A DNA stretch of 64,000 bases from Terribacillus aidingensis (GTDB taxonomy: Bacteria; Bacillota; Bacilli; Bacillales; Amphibacillaceae), in contig NZ_OBEK01000002.1 of assembly GCF_900215625.1 (NCBI RefSeq), forward strand, positions 186,001-250,000, given 5' to 3'. How positions within the stretch are numbered: the first letter of the stretch is position 1; every line of letters begins with the position of its first letter. Below the pieces are notes generated by a model, which saw only the letters and a program-made list of their open reading frames with translations, did not search any database and had not been told where the DNA came from. The position numbers and the translations under genes are program-made. This document shows positions 57,757 to 64,000 of the stretch, in pieces.

Positions 57757-57801
57757 GTCCAAACGAAACTGTTATTATACGCAGTATCGTTTGGATTTTT
57801 T
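57757..57801 (+). terminator. Terminator after recA with TCCAAAC arms
   Basis: TCCAAACGA (57758-57766) pairs with TCGTTTGGA (57787-57795), ACTG/CAGT extends it inward, and six T follow. Third terminator with the same outer arms as those after ymxH and dapA. Confidence 0.88.
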
Positions 57802-58026
57802 ATTACATTCATCTAAATAGAGGCTAAATAACCGCAATGGACATGTTGTTCGCTCTCGGTGAATTTCTGTTTTGTGCTGCTGGTTTAGTTCAAGCATTAA
57901 AGACTGACTGGTGCAGGCTGCATGCAGCACAGCAGCCATCGGCCATCGAGCTGTTCTTTCATAAAAAATTCCAGTCAGTCATAGTTCATTTTATATGTTC
58001 AACTTTCTAGTACTTTCCATGTTATC
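57802..58026 (+). other. Non-coding part of the recA-rny gap
   Basis: The recA-rny gap is 458 bases. After the recA terminator and before the rny promoter I see no gene on either strand. A 10-bp perfect inverted repeat, GACTGACTGG (57902-57911) and CCAGTCAGTC (57971-57980), frames a segment with smaller palindromes such as GCTGCATGCAGC and ACAGC/GCTGT. In B. subtilis pbpX lies here; no recognisable remnant of it is seen. Confidence 0.55.
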
Positions 58027-58055
58027 TTGACAACATGCGAACACAGGATTAAAAT
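58027..58055 (+). promoter_or_regulatory. Sigma-A promoter of rny
   Basis: TTGACA (58027-58032), 17 bases, TAAAAT (58050-58055): a perfect -35 and five of six in the -10, about 120 bases before the rny start. Confidence 0.8.
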
Positions 58056-58176
58056 TAAGTAGTATAATTTTCTTTTGTATTATACTTTTCTAAGGTTACC
58101 ATCGTTTTTTAAATGAAAAACATTGTGCATGCCGACAGACATGTTTGTACAATTTCATAGCAGGGGAGGTGAAATC

Positions 58177-59739
58177 ATGGAACTATTTTACCTGATCATC
58201 TCCATTTTGCTTGTTCTAATCGTCGGTGGTGTTGTTGGTTATCTTGTTCGCAAATCTATTGCTGAGAAAAAAATCTCCGGTGCGGAGGAATTAGCGAAGC
58301 AAATAGTCGCAGAAGGCCATCGCAATGCGGAAACGGCTAAAAAAGAAGCGCTTCTCGAAGCGAAAGATGAAAACTTTCAGATGCGTCAGCAGACGGAGCA
58401 GGAATTACGTGAGCGACGTCTCGAACTGCAAAAGCAAGAAAACCGTCTGATGCAGAAGGAAGAGAATCTGGACCGTAAAAGCGATACGCTTGATAAGCGT
58501 GAAGTTACGTTAGAGAAAAAGGAACAATCATTAACTGAAAGACAACAACAAATTGAAGAATTGGAAAGCAAAGTGGAAGTCTTGGTGAAAGAACAGCAGC
58601 TGAAATTAGAACAGATTTCTGGCTATACATCCGATGAAGCACGTCAAATCGTGCTGGATAAAGTCGAGAAGGAAGTTGCCTTTGAATCAGCTGTTATGAT
58701 TAAAGATGCAGAACATCGCGCCAAAGAAGAGGCCGATAAAAAAGCGAAAAGCATTCTTTCCCTTGCACTTCAGCGCTGTGCAGCCGATCATGTTGCGGAA
58801 ACGACAGTATCTGTCGTTAACTTGCCGAATGACGAGATGAAAGGACGCATCATCGGTCGGGAAGGCCGTAATATTCGTACACTAGAGACGCTTACCGGAA
58901 TTGATCTGATTATTGATGATACGCCAGAAGCGGTTATCCTATCCGGTTTTGATCCTGTCCGTCGTGAGATTGCAAGGATTGCGCTCGAGAAACTTGTCCA
59001 AGATGGCCGTATCCACCCTGCCCGAATTGAGGAAATGGTGGAGAAATCCAGACGGGAAGTGGATGAATATATCCGTGAAACAGGTGAAGAGACGACTTTC
59101 GAAGTTGGCGTACATGGTTTGCATCCGGATTTAGTCAAGATACTCGGCAGATTGAAGTACCGCACAAGCTATGGGCAGAACGTATTGAAGCACTCAATGG
59201 AAGTTGCTTATCTGTCCGGACTGCTAGCAGCCGAACTTGGCGAGGATGTTACACTTGCAAAACGCGCAGGCCTGCTTCATGACATCGGAAAAGCGATCGA
59301 CCACGAAGTAGAAGGCAGCCACGTTGAAATCGGGAAAGAGCTCGCAATGAAATACAAAGAGCATCCAGTCGTCATCAATTCTATTGCTTCCCACCACGGA
59401 GATGAGGAAGCGACATCTATCATCGCAGTGCTAGTAGCTGCAGCGGATGCCCTCTCAGCTGCCCGTCCGGGAGCAAGAAGTGAGACATTGGAGAACTACA
59501 TCAAGCGCCTGGAGAAACTGGAGGAGATTTCTGAATCCTTCCAGGGCGTAGAGAAATCTTTCGCCATTCAGGCAGGGCGTGAGATTCGTATCATGGTTAA
59601 GCCGGATGAAATTGATGACTTGGAGTCCATTAAAGTCGCTCGTGATATTCGGAAACGGATTGAAAGTGAATTGGATTATCCAGGGCACATCAAAGTTACG
59701 GTAATCCGCGAAACACGTGCAGTTGAATATGCAAAATAA
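58177..59739 (+). CDS. rny: Ribonuclease Y
   Basis: This is a 520-residue endoribonuclease that starts mRNA decay in B. subtilis and is tethered to the membrane. The N-terminal helix ([20 protein letters not shown]) is followed by a ~180-residue coiled coil rich in E/K/Q, a KH domain ([20 protein letters not shown]) and an HD domain ([15 protein letters not shown]). The ATG at 58177 follows GGGGAGGTGAAATC and gives the same length as B. subtilis RNase Y; an upstream in-frame ATG at 58123 adds 18 unrelated residues. ymdB follows. Confidence 0.97.
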   Translation: MELFYLIISILLVLIVGGVVGYLVRKSIAEKKISGAEELAKQIVAEGHRNAETAKKEALLEAKDENFQMRQQTEQELRERRLELQKQENRLMQKEENLDRKSDTLDKREVTLEKKEQSLTERQQQIEELESKVEVLVKEQQLKLEQISGYTSDEARQIVLDKVEKEVAFESAVMIKDAEHRAKEEADKKAKSILSLALQRCAADHVAETTVSVVNLPNDEMKGRIIGREGRNIRTLETLTGIDLIIDDTPEAVILSGFDPVRREIARIALEKLVQDGRIHPARIEEMVEKSRREVDEYIRETGEETTFEVGVHGLHPDLVKILGRLKYRTSYGQNVLKHSMEVAYLSGLLAAELGEDVTLAKRAGLLHDIGKAIDHEVEGSHVEIGKELAMKYKEHPVVINSIASHHGDEEATSIIAVLVAAADALSAARPGARSETLENYIKRLEKLEEISESFQGVEKSFAIQAGREIRIMVKPDEIDDLESIKVARDIRKRIESELDYPGHIKVTVIRETRAVEYAK

Positions 59740-59767
59740 AAAAGCGGCCCTGTGCCGCTTTTTTTTT
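59740..59767 (+). terminator. Intrinsic terminator after rny
   Basis: AAGCGGC (59742-59748) pairs with GCCGCTT (59754-59760) with flanking A and T runs; nine T to 59767. Confidence 0.88.
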
Positions 59768-59815
59768 ATGTTAAACTATACTTAGGATACATGGATATAC
59801 AGAAAGGACTAGATT

Positions 59816-60613
59816 ATGAAGCTACTATTTATTGGAGACGTTGTCGGAGAACCTGGCCGACAAATGGTACAAGATTATTTGCCGCGTCTGAAGAAACGTT
59901 TTCAGCCGCAATTGACAATCATTAATGGAGAAAATGCTGCAGACGGGAAAGGCATTAATGAACGGATCTACAAGCAATTTCTCGAATGGGGTGCACAAGC
60001 TGTCACAATGGGCAATCACACATGGGATAAGCGTGACATCTTTGAATTCATTGATGATGCAAAATATTTGGTTCGTCCGTCTAATTTGCCGCCAGAAACA
60101 CCTGGTACAGGTATTATTTACGTGAAGATAAATCAACATGAAGTAGCTATCATCAATTTGCTAGCACGCACATTTATGATGCCGGCAGATGATCCGTTCC
60201 GAGAAGCGGACCGTCTTATTGAAGAAGCGCGCAAACGTACGAATCTTATATTTATCGATTTTCACGGAGAAGCGACAAGCGAGAAGCAGGCTTTCGGCTG
60301 GTATGTAGATGGACGTGTCAGCGCAGTTGTAGGTACCCATACACATACCCAGACAGCAGATGAACGAATATTGCCATCTGGTACAGCGTATATTTCAGAT
60401 GCGGGTATGACAGGCCCTTATGAAGCGATTCTCGGTATGGAGCGAGAAGCCGTTATCAAAAGATTTCTAACGAACTTGCCAGTACGTTTTGAAGTGCCCA
60501 AAACGGGTAAAACACAATTAAATGGAGTAGTAATCGATCTGGATCCGCAAACGGGAAAGGCAACCTCCATCAAACGCATCCTGATCAACGATGACCACCC
60601 GTATATGGATTGA
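59816..60613 (+). CDS. ymdB: YmdB, metallophosphodiesterase
   Basis: This is a 265-residue calcineurin-like phosphodiesterase of the YmdB family. Metal ligands are in FIGDVVGEPGRQ, INGENAADGKG, GNHTWDKRD and the histidines of VGTHTHTQTADERI. B. subtilis YmdB affects biofilm and nanotube formation and hydrolyses cyclic nucleotides in vitro. Usual neighbour of rny and spoVS. A TATACT (59777-59782) upstream may be a -10, without a clear -35. Confidence 0.94.
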   Translation: MKLLFIGDVVGEPGRQMVQDYLPRLKKRFQPQLTIINGENAADGKGINERIYKQFLEWGAQAVTMGNHTWDKRDIFEFIDDAKYLVRPSNLPPETPGTGIIYVKINQHEVAIINLLARTFMMPADDPFREADRLIEEARKRTNLIFIDFHGEATSEKQAFGWYVDGRVSAVVGTHTHTQTADERILPSGTAYISDAGMTGPYEAILGMEREAVIKRFLTNLPVRFEVPKTGKTQLNGVVIDLDPQTGKATSIKRILINDDHPYMD

Positions 60614-60768
60614 TCTTTGCTGCTCCTTCACTAGGTCTCTTGTTTACAAAGATGAACCAGGACAGGTTGTACCACTTTTTCAGAGATCGCCCTAAAATGG
60701 GCATATCTACTATCCGCTAGAAATATAGTAAAAGGAAAGTAGTCCAGTAAACGAAGGAGGTACCAGTG

Positions 60769-61029
60769 TTGGATATACTAAAAGTTTCAGCGAAATCCAA
60801 TCCAAATTCAGTAGCAGGCGCACTCGCGAACGTATTAAGAGAACGTGGCTCAGCGGAAATTCAGGCAATCGGGGCAGGAGCTTTAAACCAATCGGTTAAA
60901 GCTGTCGCAATCGCTCGCGGTTTTGTCGCTCCAAGCGGAGTAGACTTAATTTGTATCCCGGCATTCACGGATATCATGATCGACAACGAGGAACGGACTG
61001 CCATTAAATTAATCGTGGAACCACGATAA
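60769..61029 (+). CDS. spoVS: SpoVS, stage V sporulation protein S
   Basis: This is an 86-residue Alba-like protein nearly identical to B. subtilis SpoVS (ILKVSAKSNPNSVAGALANV, GSAEIQAIGAGALNQSVKAV, PAFTDIMIDNEERTAIKLIV). It is needed for septum completion and coat assembly after sigma-H-dependent expression. Two start codons abut: GTG at 60766 and TTG at 60769. I choose TTG since it is eight bases from GGAGG and gives the conserved length. The 155-base gap before it has a GCCC/GGGC hairpin (about 60682-60710); I could not see a convincing sigma-H site. Confidence 0.95.
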   Translation: MDILKVSAKSNPNSVAGALANVLRERGSAEIQAIGAGALNQSVKAVAIARGFVAPSGVDLICIPAFTDIMIDNEERTAIKLIVEPR

Positions 61030-61055
61030 GTCCCGCTTTAAGCGGGGCTTTTTTA
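61028..61055 (+). terminator. Intrinsic terminator after spoVS
   Basis: AAGTCCCGC (61028-61036) pairs with GCGGGGCTT (61042-61050) with one G-T pair, then six T. Confidence 0.88.
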
Positions 61056-61065
61056 TTTCCAATAC

Positions 61066-61094
61066 TTGGACGTATAACTTGCCATTGGTATAAT
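61066..61094 (+). promoter_or_regulatory. Sigma-A promoter of miaB
   Basis: TTGGAC (61066-61071), 17 bases, TATAAT (61089-61094): a perfect -10. It drives miaB-ricA. Confidence 0.8.
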
Positions 61095-61131
61095 AGAAGC
61101 AACTAGCATGCAATGGAGGGTGACGAATTCA

Positions 61132-62694
61132 GTGAATGAAGAACAGCGAAAATCAAATCGTTTTATTTCTGCAAAATATGCGAAACAAGAAGAAAAAGCC
61201 TTGCATGAGAAAACAACAGCAGATTTCGCGAAGTATTTCCAAACGACGTATCAGCCGCCTGATTTAAAGCAGGCAAAGAAACGGCGCAGGGAAGAGGTCA
61301 AGTTCCATTATGATTTCACTATTCCGCCAGCAATGCAGAAAGCCGGCACAGGTAAGAAATTTCTTATCCGTACATATGGCTGCCAAATGAATGAACATGA
61401 CACCGAAGTGATGGCAGGATTGTTTGTAGAGATGGGGTATGAGCCGACAACGGATACACATGATGCAGATGTTATTTTGCTGAACACATGTGCGATTCGG
61501 GAAAATGCCGAAAATAAAGTGTTTGGCGAAATCGGTCATCTGAAGCCATTGAAACTTGAGAATCCGGACTTAATCATTGGCGTATGCGGCTGTATGTCTC
61601 AGGAAGAAGCAGTTGTGAATCGCATTTTGAAAAAGCACCCGCATATTGATATGATCTTCGGAACGCACAATATACATCGATTGCCGCAGCTTCTCCAAGA
61701 AGCCCGTTTCAGCAAGGAAATGGTGCTCGAGGTTTGGTCGAAGGAAGGAGATGTGATTGAAAATCTCCCAAAAGTTAGAAAAGGAAAAATCAAGGCATGG
61801 GTCAATATCATGTACGGATGTGATAAGTTCTGTACCTATTGTATTGTTCCTTATACTAGAGGAAAAGAAAGAAGCCGGCGCCCGGAGGATATCGTCCAAG
61901 AAGTGCGGGAGCTAGCGGCGCAAGGCTACCAAGAGATCACATTGCTCGGTCAAAACGTTAATGCGTATGGCAAGGACTTAACCGATGTGAACGTTGGACT
62001 TGGCGATTTAATGGACGAGATTCGAAATATTGCGATTCCTCGGATTCGTTTCACGACTTCCCATCCGCGTGACTTTGATGATAAACTAATAGAGGTACTA
62101 GCCCAAGGCGGGAATTTGCTTGACCACATACATTTGCCAGTTCAATCCGGCAGCAGTGATATCCTGCGGGTAATGGCACGTCGGTACACACGTGAAGATT
62201 ATATGCGTTTGGTAGAAAAAATCAGACAGCACATTCCGAATGTCACACTGACTACAGACATTATTGTCGGGTTTCCGAATGAGACAGAGGAGCAGTTCCA
62301 GGAGACATTGTCTTTAGTCAAAGAAGTTGGATTTGAGGCAGCATATACGTATATTTACTCTCCTCGTGACGGGACACCGGCTGCTAAGTGGGAAGATAAC
62401 GTTCCGCTGGAAGTGAAAAAAGAACGGCTCCAGCGATTAAATACTTTAATAGATCAACAGGCAGCAGCGTCTATGCAGCTGTATGAAGGCAAAGTGGTGC
62501 ATGTGCTCGTCGAAGGCGAAAGTAAACGAAACCCAGAAGTATTGTCGGGTTATACGGAAAAAAACAAGCTTGTTAATTTCCGAGGACCCGCTTCAGTAAT
62601 TGGTAAAATCGTTCCCGTTATTGTGACAAAGGCCAAAACTTGGTCACTTGACGGCGAACTAGCAGAAACAACAGCGGAGGTACACAGCTCATGA
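61132..62694 (+). CDS. miaB: MiaB, tRNA-2-methylthio-N6-dimethylallyladenosine synthase
   Basis: This is a 520-residue radical-SAM methylthiotransferase. The N-terminal UPF0004 domain ligates one cluster ([34 protein letters not shown]). The radical SAM motif is [17 protein letters not shown], and a TRAM domain ends the protein. A ~75-residue polar extension precedes the first domain, as in B. subtilis. I choose the GTG at 61132, eight bases after GGAGGGTGA; a more upstream ATG at 61108 lies before the ribosome binding site. Overlaps ricA by four bases. Confidence 0.96.
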   Translation: MNEEQRKSNRFISAKYAKQEEKALHEKTTADFAKYFQTTYQPPDLKQAKKRRREEVKFHYDFTIPPAMQKAGTGKKFLIRTYGCQMNEHDTEVMAGLFVEMGYEPTTDTHDADVILLNTCAIRENAENKVFGEIGHLKPLKLENPDLIIGVCGCMSQEEAVVNRILKKHPHIDMIFGTHNIHRLPQLLQEARFSKEMVLEVWSKEGDVIENLPKVRKGKIKAWVNIMYGCDKFCTYCIVPYTRGKERSRRPEDIVQEVRELAAQGYQEITLLGQNVNAYGKDLTDVNVGLGDLMDEIRNIAIPRIRFTTSHPRDFDDKLIEVLAQGGNLLDHIHLPVQSGSSDILRVMARRYTREDYMRLVEKIRQHIPNVTLTTDIIVGFPNETEEQFQETLSLVKEVGFEAAYTYIYSPRDGTPAAKWEDNVPLEVKKERLQRLNTLIDQQAAASMQLYEGKVVHVLVEGESKRNPEVLSGYTEKNKLVNFRGPASVIGKIVPVIVTKAKTWSLDGELAETTAEVHSS

Positions 62695-63053
62695 ATTATT
62701 CCACCGAAGAAATTCTTAAACAAGCAGAAGCGTTGGCAGAGGACATGCGCGGGTTAGATGAAATTGCGCATTTCCATCAGCTCGAGGCAAAGCTGAACGA
62801 GAATAAAAAGGTGCAGACATATATCAATCAAATTAAAATGAAACAAAAGCAGGCAGTCAACTTGCAAGCGTATGGCAAGCGGGAAGCGCAGCTGCAAATG
62901 GAGCAGGAAATCGATGAGCTGCAAGCAAAGATTGACAGCCTTCCAATTGTGCAAGACTTCAAGGAATCCCAAGTCATCACAAACCATATTCTGCAAAGCA
63001 TCTCTCAAAACATCCAGCATACCGTCTTTCAAGAGGAAGAGACGGAGAAATAA
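62691..63053 (+). CDS. ricA: RicA (YmcA), YlbF/YmcA family protein
   Basis: This is a 120-residue helical protein ([20 protein letters not shown], then [20 protein letters not shown]). In B. subtilis RicA forms a complex with RicF (YlbF) and RicT (YaaT) that carries iron-sulfur clusters, promotes RNase Y-dependent processing and supports competence, biofilm formation and sporulation. rny and ricA are thus within 5 kb here. Start overlaps the miaB stop (ATGA). Confidence 0.92.
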   Translation: MNYSTEEILKQAEALAEDMRGLDEIAHFHQLEAKLNENKKVQTYINQIKMKQKQAVNLQAYGKREAQLQMEQEIDELQAKIDSLPIVQDFKESQVITNHILQSISQNIQHTVFQEEETEK

Positions 63054-63067
63054 GCTTTCCATGTGAA

Positions 63068-63115
63068 AAAAGATTCGTACTTGTTACCATGCAAAAGTGC
63101 GAATCTTTTCTTTTT
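63068..63115 (+). terminator. Intrinsic terminator after ricA
   Basis: AAAAGATTCG (63068-63077) pairs with CGAATCTTTT (63100-63109), extended by ACTT/AAGT; the tail is CTTTTT. Confidence 0.85.
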
Positions 63116-63162
63116 GTTCTCAAGCTTCCTTTCATAGAAACGTTAAGTTACTTTCAAGTAAT

Positions 63163-63194
63163 GAATAACCTCTTTCTAGGCATCTGCATAGAAT
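63163..63194 (+). promoter_or_regulatory. Candidate sigma-E promoter of cotE
   Basis: GAATAACC (63163-63170) and CATAGAAT (63187-63194) fit the sigma-E pattern of a -35 around ATA and a -10 CATAnnnT. B. subtilis cotE has an early sigma-E promoter (P1). Confidence 0.5.
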
Positions 63195-63237
63195 GGAGGA
63201 GCGTCCAGCTTTGGTAAAGGAATATATTTTTCCTGAC

Positions 63238-63265
63238 ACCATAGGTGAACACCCTGCATAACATG
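63238..63265 (+). promoter_or_regulatory. Candidate sigma-K promoter of cotE
   Basis: AC (63238-63239), 17 bases, CATAACATG (63257-63265): one mismatch to AC-N16/17-CATAnnnTA. It is 29 bases before the cotE start and matches the B. subtilis two-promoter layout. Confidence 0.5.
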
Positions 63266-63293
63266 ACTATGTAAAAAGAGGAGGTTTTCGTAC

Positions 63294-63863
63294 ATGGGTT
63301 TTCAAGATCAGTCCTACCGTGAGATCATCACGAAAGCAGTTATCGGCCGCGGCCGCAAGTTCAGCAAGAATATCGATCATATCAAGCCTGAGCACAAACC
63401 TTCCAGCATCCTTGGCTGCTGGGTCATCAACCACCTGTACAACGCAAAAAAGAAAGGCGATAAGGGTGTTGAAATTACAGGCAGTTATGATATCAACGTT
63501 TGGTATTCGCACAATGACAATACAAAGACAGAAGTAGTCACAGAGCGTGTACCTTACAAGGAACTAGTCAAATTGAGTGTAAAAGATGAAAATTGCATTG
63601 ATGATGAATACGAAGTTTATGCAAAGGCAATACAGCAGCCAAACTGCTTGGAATGTAAAATTGTTCAGCATGGCCAAAAGATTTTCGTGGAAATCGAGAA
63701 AGAATTTCTTGTAGAAGTTATCGGCGAAACGAAACTTTGCGTGAAAGTAGATCCAGATGGCTGTGTTGTAGAAGATGTAGAAGAAGAATGGGATTTCGAG
63801 CTTACGGATGACGATTTCAAAGATGTGGATCCAGACTTTTTGGATAAAAAGCACGATAATTAA
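63294..63863 (+). CDS. cotE: CotE, outer spore coat morphogenetic protein
   Basis: This is a 189-residue CotE that organises the outer coat around the forespore in the mother cell. [53 protein letters not shown] and [10 protein letters not shown] match the family. The C-terminal ~35 residues are strongly acidic, as in other CotE proteins. The ribosome binding site is AGAGGAGG. Two sporulation promoter candidates lie in the 240-base gap upstream. mutS follows, as in B. subtilis. Confidence 0.96.
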   Translation: MGFQDQSYREIITKAVIGRGRKFSKNIDHIKPEHKPSSILGCWVINHLYNAKKKGDKGVEITGSYDINVWYSHNDNTKTEVVTERVPYKELVKLSVKDENCIDDEYEVYAKAIQQPNCLECKIVQHGQKIFVEIEKEFLVEVIGETKLCVKVDPDGCVVEDVEEEWDFELTDDDFKDVDPDFLDKKHDN

Positions 63864-63888
63864 ACGAGAGCAGCAGCTCTCGTTTTTT
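63862..63888 (+). terminator. Intrinsic terminator after cotE
   Basis: AACGAGAGC (63863-63871) pairs perfectly with GCTCTCGTT (63876-63884), loop AGCA, T-run to 63888. Confidence 0.9.
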
Positions 63889-63932
63889 GTTTGCCAAGAA
63901 AGAGACCAGGCAGGAAAAGCGAAAAAGACCTG

Positions 63933-63941
63933 TGTTATAAT
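63933..63941 (+). promoter_or_regulatory. Extended -10 promoter of mutS
   Basis: TGTTATAAT is a perfect extended -10 (TGnTATAAT). There is no -35 at the expected place, which such promoters can tolerate. Confidence 0.6.
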
Positions 63942-63975
63942 GAACGTAATTGCAATGAAACAGAGGAGTAGGAAA

Positions 63976-64000
63976 ATGGCAGGTTATACACCAATGATGC
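63976..64000 (+). CDS. mutS: MutS, mismatch recognition protein (first codons only)
   Basis: The last 25 bases encode MAGYTPMM, the conserved MutS N terminus, after an AGAGGAGTAGG ribosome binding site. MutS binds mismatched DNA to start repair. The position after cotE is that of mutS in B. subtilis. The rest of the gene is outside the window. Confidence 0.85.

Noticed and set aside
61108-61131. Upstream ATG for miaB
   Set aside because: It precedes the GGAGGG ribosome binding site, and the residues it adds do not match MiaB.
1-64000. Prophage, insertion sequence, CRISPR array, defence island or secondary metabolite cluster
   Set aside because: All intervals are filled by conserved core genes on one strand; no transposase, integrase, spacer-repeat array or synthase was seen.

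Overview
The window is a 64 kb stretch of core chromosome from an endospore-forming, peritrichously flagellated member of the Bacillaceae. This rests on the gene content (dpaA/dpaB, spoVS, cotE, spoIIIE, ymxH, cheC/cheD, sigD, polC, ricA) and on an order that follows the Bacillus subtilis flhA-to-mutS region almost gene for gene. Frequent TTG/GTG starts with strong GGAGG ribosome binding sites and moderate GC also fit. The halotolerant Terribacillus/Halobacillus side of the family is a guess only. Every recognisable gene is on the + strand. I see no prophage, insertion sequence, CRISPR array, rRNA or tRNA.

Layout. (1) 1-9.4 kb is the distal end of the fla/che operon: flhA (5' truncated), flhF, flhG, cheB, cheA, cheW, cheC, cheD, sigD and a swrB-like gene, mostly overlapping or tightly spaced. 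(2) 9.4-18.6 kb holds translation factors and envelope precursors: rpsB, tsf, pyrH, frr, uppS, cdsA, dxr, rasP, proS. (3) 18.6-32.8 kb holds polC, then the rimP-nusA-rnpM-rplGA-infB-ylxP-rbfA-truB-ribF set, then rpsO and pnp. (4) 32.9-40.4 kb holds ylxY, mlpA, ymxH and the dipicolinate/diaminopimelate cluster dpaA-dpaB-asd-dapG-dapA. These five genes work as one pathway: DapG and Asd make aspartate semialdehyde, DapA makes dihydrodipicolinate, and DpaAB oxidises it to spore DPA. (5) 40.5-44 kb holds tepA, ylzJ and spoIIIE. (6) 44-49 kb is a nucleoside-type BMP/ABC import operon. (7) 49-56.5 kb is the ymfF-ymfH-ymfI-ymfJ-ymfK-rodZ-pgsA-cinA block. (8) 56.6-64 kb holds recA, rny, ymdB, spoVS, miaB, ricA, cotE and the first 25 bases of mutS.

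Departures from the B. subtilis order are losses: no rnjB between dapA and tepA, no gntR-type ymfC after spoIIIE, and no pbpX between recA and rny.

I found no obviously new multi-gene system. The most interesting unexplained signals are non-coding: a set of mutually exclusive stem segments between ylzJ and spoIIIE that looks like a transcription attenuator; an 8-bp hairpin that would cover the ribosome binding site of ymfJ; a long nested inverted repeat carrying a LexA box before recA; leader hairpins before rpsB and rpsO; an unexplained 10-bp inverted repeat before rny; and three terminators far apart that share the same TCCAAAC/GTTTGGA arms. At protein level, the ymfF/ymfH pair has one catalytic and one non-catalytic M16 subunit, YlxY lacks the usual deacetylase Asp motif, and YmfK combines an N-terminal ACT-like segment with a perfect Walker A motif.
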